12,909 bases of DNA from UBA6770 sp965661115 (lineage in GTDB: Bacteria; Bacteroidota; Bacteroidia; Flavobacteriales_G; Salibacteraceae): assembly GCA_965661115.1 (NCBI GenBank), contig CBFICO010000067.1, forward strand, positions 1-12,909, in the 5' to 3' direction. The position numbers and the translations under genes were made by a program. Under the pieces are notes generated by a model, which saw nothing but the letters and a program-made list of their open reading frames with translations, did not search any database and was not told where the DNA came from. Shown piece by piece: positions 1-6,310 of the stretch (the first letter of the stretch is position 1; every line of letters starts with the position of its first letter).

Positions 1-1791
1 TATACTTAAGTTGTTTTTAGATCGCTCTAAACCGATATCCGCATGCAGACCATGCTCCTGCCCTATACTAGGGTTTCCTTGCTCATGCCTAAATGTGCCG
101 TGATGAATTCCGTTTGATGCTAATTCCGCAACGCTTGGGTTTCTAAAACTTTTGTTCGCGTTAACTCTTAGCGTATTCCATTTGTTCAAATTTCGTTTTA
201 TACCTAGGGCCGCACTCCAATTGTACAAGGTTTGGGTAAAACCCGCAGAGCGAATAACAGAACCATCGCTATTGGCATCGGCTGTACCAAAAAGCTTTGC
301 CTCAACTGCATTTAATTGATATAGCCCCACCCTAGCGCCTGCACTTAATTTAGTTTTTGGGTTAATTAGATAGTCCAACACGTAATACCCACCCCATTCT
401 AACGAGTTATAGGCTGGTATCAAAAACTCAAACCCGTCTATTTCATTCAATTGATAATAGGCTTGTGTACCAAATTCGTGACGCGTTTTGTCGTTCTGAT
501 AGTGTTTAACACTTACTTGAGCACTGGTGGTAATTAAATCTAAAGCTAGCGCTAAAGAATCGGTTAGGATACTGCCGTGGGCGTGAGGTTCCGCAAACTC
601 ATACCGTAAATTTTGCTGTGCTGATAAAATCAGCTGCAACTGCGTTTTGTTGTTTTTAAACATAAAGTCAGATAAGCTAGTGGCTTTGTGGTGCTGTACC
701 AATTGTCGTGGTAAATCGATATCTCTAAAATTGGAGTCGTGCGCTACCGTATAACTTCGGGGAATTCCCATAGCTTCAGGAAAAAGTCCAGTATTTATAC
801 CGTAAGTGGTATAGGTAAGTCTACTGGTACCCCATTTGGCGGTTTTACCCAGTTCTGCTGCAAAAGAACGTTCACTACCAGAGGTATTCTTTAATCTTCT
901 GTTTTCTATTGGCAGTAAATAGGTGTTGTAAACAAAAGAGTCGGCAGGTACTTCGTAATCGCCAAATTCTTGAGCGGATAGTTGAGCATAGCCAAACCAA
1001 TTGTTTTTATTCCATTTTAACCGGGCAGATCCCCCAAGGTGTTGGTTGTTGGTTTTGTAAATGGCGCTTACATCACCCAATAAAGTGTCTTTTGGAGCAA
1101 TTTCAGCAGGTAAAATATTAATGATTCCAGCTGAAGAACCCGAGCCAAAACGCAAGGTTGAAGGACCTTTTATCACCTCTACTTTTTCGGGGTTAAATGG
1201 ATCTATCTCTAATCCATGGTCGCTACCCCATTGCTGACCTTCTTGACGCACCCCGTTTTGATTTACAGCTACTCTGTTCATGGATAAACCCCGTAGAACG
1301 GGTTTTGATATTCCTACTCCTAAATTGATTGATTGCACACCAGGAATTACCTCTAGGCTTTTAATGAGTGTACCTTGATGATTTTCTTTTAAGTCGATTT
1401 GAGATAACTCATCGTGAGCCAACGATTCGTGATCTTGGTGCCGCTGTTCTTCAACTACCATTTGATGTAAATGTGCAGAAGCAGTGTGCAGTTCAATATT
1501 TAGTTTTTTGGATTGAAGTGCATTGAAGGATAAAACGGTATCCATTGTTTCGAAACCTAAAAACGAAAAACGAATTTCTACTCGCTCCGCACATGGAAAG
1601 TTAAGTTGATACTTACCGTTATTGTCCGTGGCTACCCCTTCGTTCGCACCTAAAACTTGCACCACAGCACCAGCTAGGGTATGTCCGTGATTATCGGCCA
1701 CTTGTCCTACCAGACTGCATTCATTAGTCTGCCCAAACAACCGAGCAGAAACAACTAAGCAAATAAGAATTAATCCGCGCAGTTTGGACAT
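1..1791 (-). CDS. TonB-dependent outer-membrane receptor, probable zinc (ZnuD-like) importer, C-terminus cut by window edge
   Basis: The frame is open for 597 codons from an ATG at 1791 to the window edge, so only the C-terminal end of the barrel is missing. Residues 1-21 are a signal peptide ending LFGQ. Residues about 25-100 form a carboxypeptidase-D regulatory-like beta domain (VADNHGHTLAGAVVQVLGAN) typical of Bacteroidota receptors. A His-rich linker (H102, H107, H109, H118, H121, H126, H138) leads into the plug, which has IPGVQS, the LRG motif, QQWGSDHGLEID and VEVIKGPSTLRFGSG. The barrel follows, with His clusters at 402-405 (PHAH) and 563-569 (HHGTFRH). The family imports metal chelates or ions across the outer membrane using TonB energy. 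The QWGxDHG motif, the histidines and the adjacent Zur-type regulator point to zinc. The start overlaps the end of the regulator gene by 22 bases, so the two are probably one transcript with coupled translation. The metal specificity is inferred. Confidence 0.9.
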   Translation of the reverse strand, partial: MSKLRGLILICLVVSARLFGQTNECSLVGQVADNHGHTLAGAVVQVLGANEGVATDNNGKYQLNFPCAERVEIRFSFLGFETMDTVLSFNALQSKKLNIELHTASAHLHQMVVEEQRHQDHESLAHDELSQIDLKENHQGTLIKSLEVIPGVQSINLGVGISKPVLRGLSMNRVAVNQNGVRQEGQQWGSDHGLEIDPFNPEKVEVIKGPSTLRFGSGSSAGIINILPAEIAPKDTLLGDVSAIYKTNNQHLGGSARLKWNKNNWFGYAQLSAQEFGDYEVPADSFVYNTYLLPIENRRLKNTSGSERSFAAELGKTAKWGTSRLTYTTYGINTGLFPEAMGIPRSYTVAHDSNFRDIDLPRQLVQHHKATSLSDFMFKNNKTQLQLILSAQQNLRYEFAEPHAHGSILTDSLALALDLITTSAQVSVKHYQNDKTRHEFGTQAYYQLNEIDGFEFLIPAYNSLEWGGYYVLDYLINPKTKLSAGARVGLYQLNAVEAKLFGTADANSDGSVIRSAGFTQTLYNWSAALGIKRNLNKWNTLRVNANKSFRNPSVAELASNGIHHGTFRHEQGNPSIGQEHGLHADIGLERSKNNLSI

Positions 1792-2183
1792 GTACCTGTG
1801 GCAACATTATTAAAGTTCTTTAGACTATACCCCTTCGGTAAGGAAGGTAATTCAATCTTTACATCCTCAATACACTCGGTTTGACCACAATCGTCGCAGG
1901 TAAAATGTAAATGCTGGTCGTGTACTTTATTGTGGTTGCAGTTTGGCGCACAAGCCGAGTAAAACGCTTGACCTTGAGCACCAATTATTTTATGAATTAG
2001 ACCCTTATCGTTTAACGCAATTAAGGTACGATACATGGTAACGCGATCAATTGAGGGGTTCATTTCCTCTAAGGATGAAAGCGCTACGGCATTCTCCTTA
2101 TTTCGTAAACCTTCTAATACCGCAATTCTGGCTGGTGTAGCTTTAAGTTTATGTTGCCTTAACTCTTCCGAAATTATTAACAT
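1770..2183 (-). CDS. zur: Fur-family metalloregulator, probably Zur
   Basis: This is a 137-residue protein of normal Fur-family length. The N-terminal winged helix (about 1-75) contains LKATPARIAVLEGL and the recognition helix DRVTMYRTL. The C-terminal dimerisation and metal domain has HLHFTCDDCG (H91, H93, C96, C99) and a terminal CPNC (C132, C135). These two CxxC pairs form the structural zinc site; C78 and C82 are two additional cysteines. Such proteins repress uptake genes when metal is bound. The gene is first in a leftward pair with the TonB receptor, which it overlaps by 22 bases, and its start codon lies four bases from a palindromic operator, so autoregulation is likely. Zur rather than Fur or PerR is inferred from the His-rich receptor and lipoprotein beside it, not from residues unique to Zur. 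Confidence 0.9.
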   Translation of the reverse strand: MLIISEELRQHKLKATPARIAVLEGLRNKENAVALSSLEEMNPSIDRVTMYRTLIALNDKGLIHKIIGAQGQAFYSACAPNCNHNKVHDQHLHFTCDDCGQTECIEDVKIELPSLPKGYSLKNFNNVATGTCPNCAD

Positions 2184-2187
2184 ACCG

Positions 2188-2195
2188 CAAAGTTA
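2188..2195 (-). promoter_or_regulatory. -7 promoter box TAACTTTG of the regulator-receptor transcript
   Basis: On the minus strand the octamer is an exact match to the Bacteroidota consensus TAnnTTTG and ends four bases before the regulator ATG. Transcription would then begin at or within a few bases of the start codon, giving a leaderless or nearly leaderless mRNA. No TTG stands at the usual distance of about 19 bases upstream; the nearest one gives a spacer of 15, so the -33 element is weak. Confidence 0.55.
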
Positions 2196-2214
2196 AATGA
2201 AACAATGTTTCAAT

Positions 2215-2222
2215 TACATTTG
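2215..2222 (+). promoter_or_regulatory. -7 promoter box TACATTTG of the lipoprotein gene
   Basis: This is an exact match to TAnnTTTG on the plus strand, placed as the mirror image of the minus-strand box about the operator centre. It lies 23 bases before the lipoprotein ATG, which leaves room for a short A-rich leader. A clear -33 TTG is not visible, as expected for a regulated promoter but also weakening the call. Confidence 0.55.
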
Positions 2223-2245
2223 CCGTCTAATTTAAAACAAAGAAA

Positions 2246-2668
2246 ATGAAACGACTTTGGTTATTACCACTAGCAGCAATAGCTTTTACAGCTTGCAAAA
2301 AAGATGAACCTGATACTACAGCCCCTACCATTAGTATATCAACGCCTACTAACGAACAAAAAGTAGCGATTGGTGGAAGCTTTAAGTTATCTGGTACAAT
2401 TTCCGACGATATGGAGCTAGCTTCTTATCAAGTGGATATTCATGAGGCAGAAGGTCACTCACACGATCACAAAAGTGGAGATCATGATCATTCAGAAGAA
2501 TGGGAAGTAAAAAAGAACTTTAACATTACCGGCACATCACATACTGTTGATGTGAACTTTGGAGTTCCATCTAATGCTGAAAAAGGTGAATATCATGTAA
2601 TTATCAACGCTTTAGACAAAGCAGGTAATGCCGCTACCTTCGTTGAGATTACTATTGATGTTGAGTAA
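2246..2668 (+). CDS. His-rich DUF4625-like surface lipoprotein, putative zinc binder
   Basis: This 140-residue protein has a lipoprotein signal peptide with lipobox FTAC (C17 lipidated) and a KKDEPD stretch after it, so it should be anchored in a membrane facing the periplasm or the cell surface. The mature part resembles a single Ig-like beta domain (TAPTISISTPTNEQ, a GxSFKLSGTISDD strand pair, and NALDKAGNAATFVEITIDV at the end). I associate this layout with DUF4625 lipoproteins of Bacteroidota. A loop at 66-82 is dense in His and acidic residues (H66, H71, H73, H75, H80, H82), with further His at 99 and 117; it looks like a metal-capture site. The gene is divergent from the zur-receptor pair and shares its operator. 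A role in handing zinc to the receptor is plausible but inferred. A strong hairpin follows the stop codon. Confidence 0.85.
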   Translation: MKRLWLLPLAAIAFTACKKDEPDTTAPTISISTPTNEQKVAIGGSFKLSGTISDDMELASYQVDIHEAEGHSHDHKSGDHDHSEEWEVKKNFNITGTSHTVDVNFGVPSNAEKGEYHVIINALDKAGNAATFVEITIDVE

Positions 2669-2676
2669 TATTTATG

Positions 2677-2713
2677 AAAGTAAAGCTTGTTAGTTCTTAA
2701 CGAGCTTTACTTT
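2677..2713. terminator. Bidirectional terminator hairpin between convergent genes
   Basis: Bases 2677-2692 pair with 2698-2713 in a 16-bp stem with one G-T wobble and a five-base loop (GTTCT). The plus-strand transcript of the lipoprotein gene meets TTTTC at the base of the stem and the minus-strand transcript meets an A/T-rich tail, so the element can serve both genes. It contains the stop codon of the leftward nuclease-like gene (2690-2692). Confidence 0.75.
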
Positions 2714-3850
2714 TCTTTCTACACCCATTGCAGTATAAACCAAATAGTAAACCCCTAGCTCAAAATCACTCAAATCAAGCTGATTTCCAACTAACTCCTC
2801 ATCCAAGATCAGCTCTCCTAAGGTATTGAATATCCTAATATGCTCTAATTTCTTGTCTATAGGACTATCGATAGTTAACACATTGGAAACTGGATTCGGA
2901 TAAAAGACCACATCTTGCTCTAGTTCATCCTTTGCATTCACCGAGCTCAGAGATTCATTCTTGAACTTAAAGCGATATGCCACTGGCCTGTGGTCAGAAA
3001 TATTTCGGTCGTATTCGTTCCAACCCCTAGTCAATACGCTTTCCAACTTTATGCATCTGACCATAGTATTTGGCCCAGTTTCTCTGTGCTTAATTAATCC
3101 TCTATTGATGAGTATATGATCTAGATGTGAGGGCCAGGAAGGATAAGACCAATAGGTACTGCTCGATTGCTCTATCAGCAAGTCTACAAATAAATAATCT
3201 CGAGCGTTAGACAATTCGTTTTGAAAAATATTATTGTCTCTATCGTCGGTTAATATATCGTTTAAGTCGCCTAGAACCATTACATTCTCTTTACTCCACA
3301 AGCTATCCACATAATCCATCACCAAGCGATGCCCGTTATATCTTCTCGATTCTTCATCTCCAGCATCGGCTCTCTCCCACCGACCATTTCCGCAACACTT
3401 ATAATGGTTATTTACCACTTTTACTAAGCTATCTTTAAATATAAATTCTAACACCAGAGGGGCCCGTGGTAAAGGAAACCGGTAACTACTTTCAGAAAAG
3501 AGGTAATTCACGTCTTTCTTTTTTATCGTTTTTGTATTGTATACAAAAGCTAGCCCCCTGTTAAAACCTGTTCCGTATTCCGCTTTATAATCTGGTAATG
3601 TAGAGATAGCTTGGTTAAGGCTAGCCGTATCGCTTATTTCTTGCAAAGCCCAAACATCTATGTCCAAAGAACCAATAATGGCCCTAACCTCAGATATGGT
3701 TAGCTGGCCATTTTTTGGGAAACGTTCTATGTTCCAAGTCACAACTTCTAAGGTAGAATCAGTTCCAAACCTGAGTCTATCATACGATTGAGCCTTAACT
3801 TGAGCGACCCAAAGCACCATCAGCATTACAATTAGGTTCTTATTTTGCAT
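2690..3850 (-). CDS. Secreted endonuclease/exonuclease/phosphatase-family protein with T9SS sorting domain
   Basis: This protein has 386 residues. Residues 1-20 are a signal peptide (cleavage after VKA). Residues about 33-293 carry the EEP fold with its catalytic and metal residues in order: WNIERF (N40), LQEI (E71), NNHYKC (H149), GDLND (D195, N197), LDHIL (D244, H245) and the terminal SDHRPV (D286, H287). The family cleaves phosphodiester or phosphomonoester bonds with Mg2+ in nucleic acids or other substrates; the actual substrate cannot be read here. Residues about 316-386 form a type A T9SS C-terminal domain (VVFYPNPVSNVLTI, then IRIFNTLGELI, ending in VKLVKN), so the enzyme is exported and released or attached at the cell surface. 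A TAnnTTTG box sits four bases before its ATG, and the sequence further upstream is lost in the N run. A role in scavenging extracellular DNA or phosphate is inference. Confidence 0.9.
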   Translation of the reverse strand: MQNKNLIVMLMVLWVAQVKAQSYDRLRFGTDSTLEVVTWNIERFPKNGQLTISEVRAIIGSLDIDVWALQEISDTASLNQAISTLPDYKAEYGTGFNRGLAFVYNTKTIKKKDVNYLFSESSYRFPLPRAPLVLEFIFKDSLVKVVNNHYKCCGNGRWERADAGDEESRRYNGHRLVMDYVDSLWSKENVMVLGDLNDILTDDRDNNIFQNELSNARDYLFVDLLIEQSSSTYWSYPSWPSHLDHILINRGLIKHRETGPNTMVRCIKLESVLTRGWNEYDRNISDHRPVAYRFKFKNESLSSVNAKDELEQDVVFYPNPVSNVLTIDSPIDKKLEHIRIFNTLGELILDEELVGNQLDLSDFELGVYYLVYTAMGVERKVKLVKN

Positions 3851-3854
3851 GCGC

Positions 3855-3862
3855 CAAACTTA
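3855..3862 (-). promoter_or_regulatory. -7 promoter box TAAGTTTG of the secreted EEP-family gene
   Basis: This is an exact TAnnTTTG match on the minus strand, ending four bases before the ATG at 3850. The arrangement is the same as for the regulator gene at 2183. The -33 position falls in the run of N and cannot be checked. Confidence 0.5.
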
Positions 3863-3864
3863 CT

Positions 3865-3874
3865 NNNNNNNNNN
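3865..3874. other. Assembly gap (10 N)
   Basis: Ten N mark unresolved or scaffolded sequence. The true length is unknown, so the adjacency of the EEP-family gene and the FMN reductase gene is not proven at base level. The promoter region of the EEP-family gene is partly missing. Confidence 0.95.
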
Positions 3875-3898
3875 CCGTTGTTAAAACTATAGTGTTTA

Positions 3899-4432
3899 TT
3901 ACTGTATATTAGCCTGAACAGATTCAATTTGTTCAAGTAACTCCTTTTTAAGGTCGCTATTTATAATTTCACCACCTTTAAAATTGTCATAAAATCGGGG
4001 AAAAGAAAATGTTGCAACTATATCACTTCCATCTCTGGGAATTCAAGCTTTAGCAGCTTCTAAAACACCTGCTCCACCTCTACCGCCAGGTGAAACCGCC
4101 ATGAGAAAAACAGGTTTTTCGCTAAATACTTTTCTCTCTTTTATTCTACTCAACCAATCGTAGGTATTTTTAAAGGCAGCAGTGTAACTTCCGTTGTGTT
4201 CCGCCAAGGAAAGTAAAATTAAATCGGCATCATCCAACTTGTTTGCTAGCTCCAGAATGGCTTCAGGAATACCTAATTCCTCTTCCCTATCCATACTGTA
4301 TATCGGTACTTCAAAATCATTTAAGTCAAGTAGTTCAACCTCTTGATTTTTAAATTGTTGTAAAGTATAAGTTACCAACTTTTTGTTTATAGATTTTGAG
4401 CTGGTACTACCCGCAAATGCTGCAGTTTTCAT
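3899..4432 (-). pseudogene. NADPH-dependent FMN reductase (flavodoxin-like) interrupted by an in-frame TGA
   Basis: The open part (4432 to 4043) encodes 129 residues with the flavodoxin-like fold. It has the FMN phosphate loop GSTSSKSIN (8-16), SLAEHNGSYTAAFKNTYDWL (75-94) matching the family's E-Y/H-N-x-S...LKN...DW signature, and SPGGRGGAGVLEAAKA (114-129). A TGA at 4045-4043 then stops it. The same frame continues for 47 sense codons (beginning IPRDGSDIVATFSF and ending in QANIQ) to a TAA at 3901-3899, and this tail matches the usual end of the family. The whole frame would be 177 residues, the normal length. A CGA (Arg) to TGA transition explains it most simply. It could be a true nonsense mutation or a sequencing error near the assembly gap. 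The ATG lies five bases after the stop of the M20 peptidase gene, so it is the last gene of that operon. The family reduces FMN, quinones or azo compounds with NAD(P)H in the cytoplasm. Confidence 0.8.
4043..4045 (-). other. In-frame TGA in the FMN reductase frame
   Basis: The codon after Ala129 is TGA; the downstream 47 codons in the same frame retain family sequence. Other genes here (for instance the peroxiredoxin-like gene, ending at 10694-10696) use TGA as a normal stop, so general reassignment is excluded. Confidence 0.8.
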
Positions 4433-4437
4433 AATGA

Positions 4438-5820
4438 TTATTCGCCTGCGTAAAACTGATAGAAATATGGGATTGTCTCAATACCTTTAAGGTAGTTAAA
4501 CACACCATAATGTTCGTTTGGAGAGTGAATGGCGTCGCTATCCAATCCAAATCCCATTAAAATAGATTTTGATTTCAGTTCTTTTTCGAACAATGCCACA
4601 ATTGGAATACTACCACCAGAGCGCACCGGAATCGGTGTTTTGCCAAAAGTGGTTTCATAGGCCTTACTCGCTGCTTGGTAGTCAGGGTCATTGGTGTGCG
4701 TAACGTATCCGTGTCCTCCGTGATGGGCAGTGACTTTTACTTTTACACTTTTTGGAGCAATAGAAACAAAGTGTTTTTCAAACAACTCTGAAATCTCGTC
4801 TGGATCTTGATTTGGCACCAATCGCATGGAAATCTTCGCATAGGCTTTTGATGGGATAACAGTTTTAGCACCTTCTCCAGTGTAGCCACCCCAAATGCCA
4901 TTTATATCCAAGGTAGGACGAATAGAATTGCGTTCCATTGTAACGTATCCTGTTTCTCCGTGCACATCGTCAATATCCAAAGCCGATTTGTAATCGTCCA
5001 AACTAAATGGAGCTTTAGCCATTTCAGCTCTTTCTGCATCGCTTAAAACCTCTACCTTGTCATAGAATCCTGGGATGGTAATTCTGTTATCCTCATCTTG
5101 TAATGAGGCAATCATTTTGGTAAGTATGTTAATCGGATTTGCCACCGCTCCACCGTATAAACCAGAATGTAAATCGCGATTTGGCCCCGTTAGCTCTACT
5201 TCCATATAGGCTAAACCTCTAAGACCAGTGGTAATCGAAGGCGTATCGTTGGCTAGCATACCAGTATCCGAAATAAGAATAACATCACATTCCAGTTTAT
5301 CATGATTTCGCTTCACATACCATTCAAGGTTAGCGGAACCAACTTCCTCTTCCCCTTCAATCATAAACTTTACGTTACAAGGCAAAGTGTTGTGCTCCAT
5401 CATTAATTCAAATGCCTTTACGTGCATGTACATTTGCCCTTTATCATCACAAGCACCTCTAGCGAAAATTGCTCCTTCTGGATGTAAAGTAGTTTCTTTA
5501 ATTACAGGTTCAAATGGACCCGAATCCCATAACTCGAGCGGGTCAGCTGGTTGTACGTCGTAATGTCCATAGACCAATACCGTTGGCTTATTTGGGTCTA
5601 TTATTTTATCCGCGTATACAACGGGGTAGCCTGGGGTTTCACAAATCTCAACATTTTCAGCGCCAGCTTCTTTAAGTCTTTTTGCTACTTCATCTGCTGT
5701 TTTAAACACATCTTCTTTGTAAGCTGGGTCAGCACTAATTGAAGGGATCCGAAGTAAATCAAATAATTCATCTAAGTAGCGTTGTTTGTTTTGTTCAATT
5801 GAGGATTTGTATTTTGTCAT
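4438..5820 (-). CDS. M20-family metallodipeptidase (cytosolic nonspecific dipeptidase-like)
   Basis: The 460-residue length is normal for the M20 dipeptidases related to carnosinase and CNDP2. Metal and catalytic residues can be read in order: YGHYDVQPAD (H86 ligand, D88), RGACDDKG (D125 bridging ligand), IEGEEEVGS (E158 general base, E159 ligand), ISDTG (D185 ligand) and SPNEHYG (H437 ligand). The lid domain contains DLHSGLYGGAVANP and GGYTGEGAKTVIPSKAYAKISMRLVP. There is no signal peptide, so it acts in the cytoplasm, splitting dipeptides or short peptides with two zinc or manganese ions. The FMN reductase gene follows after five bases, and an unrecognised 51-residue gene ends 48 bases upstream. 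A peptide-utilisation role fits the large secreted protein further upstream, but that link is inference. Confidence 0.93.
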   Translation of the reverse strand: MTKYKSSIEQNKQRYLDELFDLLRIPSISADPAYKEDVFKTADEVAKRLKEAGAENVEICETPGYPVVYADKIIDPNKPTVLVYGHYDVQPADPLELWDSGPFEPVIKETTLHPEGAIFARGACDDKGQMYMHVKAFELMMEHNTLPCNVKFMIEGEEEVGSANLEWYVKRNHDKLECDVILISDTGMLANDTPSITTGLRGLAYMEVELTGPNRDLHSGLYGGAVANPINILTKMIASLQDEDNRITIPGFYDKVEVLSDAERAEMAKAPFSLDDYKSALDIDDVHGETGYVTMERNSIRPTLDINGIWGGYTGEGAKTVIPSKAYAKISMRLVPNQDPDEISELFEKHFVSIAPKSVKVKVTAHHGGHGYVTHTNDPDYQAASKAYETTFGKTPIPVRSGGSIPIVALFEKELKSKSILMGFGLDSDAIHSPNEHYGVFNYLKGIETIPYFYQFYAGE

Positions 5821-5868
5821 ATTACAGTTTTATTCTTTTACAAATTAGCGTCTTCTTTGTTGCTTTGT

Positions 5869-6024
5869 TTACTTACAATTTTCGTTTGCCCAGTCAATTA
5901 AGCTTTCAAAATTTTCCCATTTCCGAAACTTGTTGATCTGCCGTTTTTTTAGTTTTTCAAATTCGGGGCATTCTTTTGAAAAAATTTGCTCAATCCAGTG
6001 GATGTGTTTTTCATCATTTACCAT
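5869..6024 (-). CDS. Small unrecognised 51-residue protein
   Basis: An ATG at 6024 opens 51 codons closed by TAA at 5871-5869. The product begins MVNDEKHIHWIEQIF and ends SLIDWANENCK. It is charged, Lys/Glu/Trp-rich and probably helical, with no signal peptide or membrane segment. The start lies three bases after the stop of the DUF4442-like gene, which suggests coupled translation. I do not recognise a family. The tight spacing and soluble, well-mixed composition favour a real gene over chance, but no motif confirms it. Confidence 0.5.
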   Translation of the reverse strand: MVNDEKHIHWIEQIFSKECPEFEKLKKRQINKFRKWENFESLIDWANENCK

Positions 6025-6027
6025 AAG

Positions 6028-6306
6028 TTATTTTACTTGGCCTTTAGTACGTATTATGTACTCATAACCATAGACCACCAAAATCCCTTGATTACCAGTA
6101 TGGCTCGACATTCGCACATCGCTACCTGCCATTTTCATAGCAATGTTTCTTCCTAAATGGTTTTTAGTAAATAGATTAAGCGGAATACGAACAACAATCT
6201 TATCAGCAGAAAGCTCAGTAATCTTGGGGTTGCAAATCCCGATTAAAGGAATCTTAAACCAACTGAATAGTTTTAGGCGACGGTTTGCAGATTTGAGCTT
6301 ATTCAC
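6028..6306 (-). CDS. Short DUF4442-like (hotdog-fold) protein with GTG start, probably truncated
   Basis: Translation from a GTG at 6306 gives 92 residues. Residues 10-56 (RLKLFSWFKIPLIG, TELSADKIVVRIPLN, then FTKNHLG) resemble the N-terminal half of DUF4442 hotdog thioesterase-like proteins, in which a stretch like TKNHLGSMYFGALAVGAD is usual. After NHLG the resemblance fades (RNIAMKMAGSDVRMSSHTGN), and the protein ends where the family normally has about 60 more residues. The other two frames close quickly, so a simple frameshift does not recover the missing half. The start is four bases after the TAG of the large T9SS gene, and the next small gene begins three bases after its stop. It may be a decayed remnant or a short divergent form. 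Function is unknown. Confidence 0.6.
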   Translation of the reverse strand: MNKLKSANRRLKLFSWFKIPLIGICNPKITELSADKIVVRIPLNLFTKNHLGRNIAMKMAGSDVRMSSHTGNQGILVVYGYEYIIRTKGQVK

Positions 6307-6310
6307 TGCT

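Larger units (their letters stand above)
2187..2223. promoter_or_regulatory. Palindromic Zur/Fur-family operator in divergent promoter region
   Basis: The core TGAAACAATGTTTCA (2198-2212) is a perfect 7-1-7 inverted repeat centred on 2205, the architecture classical for Fur-family boxes. The symmetry extends outward to GCAAA (2187-2191) and TTTGC (2219-2223), giving 15 matching pairs of 18 around the centre. It lies between the regulator gene (leftward) and the His-rich lipoprotein gene (rightward) and overlaps both predicted -7 boxes, so binding would be expected to block both transcripts. That the Zur-type protein encoded here is the binder is inference. Confidence 0.75.

Noticed and set aside
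4043..4045. TGA recoded as selenocysteine or reassigned as a sense codon.
   Set aside because: Another gene of normal length in the window ends with TGA, the family has no selenocysteine at this position, and no stem-loop of that type was evident downstream.
4039..4050. Adjacent GAATTC and AAGCTT (EcoRI/HindIII-like) at the in-frame TGA, suggesting vector or cloning sequence.
   Set aside because: Flanking codons on both sides match the FMN reductase family, so the sites lie in native coding sequence and are coincidental.
5551..5936. Plus-strand open frames opposite the M20 peptidase gene and its upstream region.
   Set aside because: They are antisense to strong coding sequence, Phe/Ile/Tyr-rich, and have no recognisable features.
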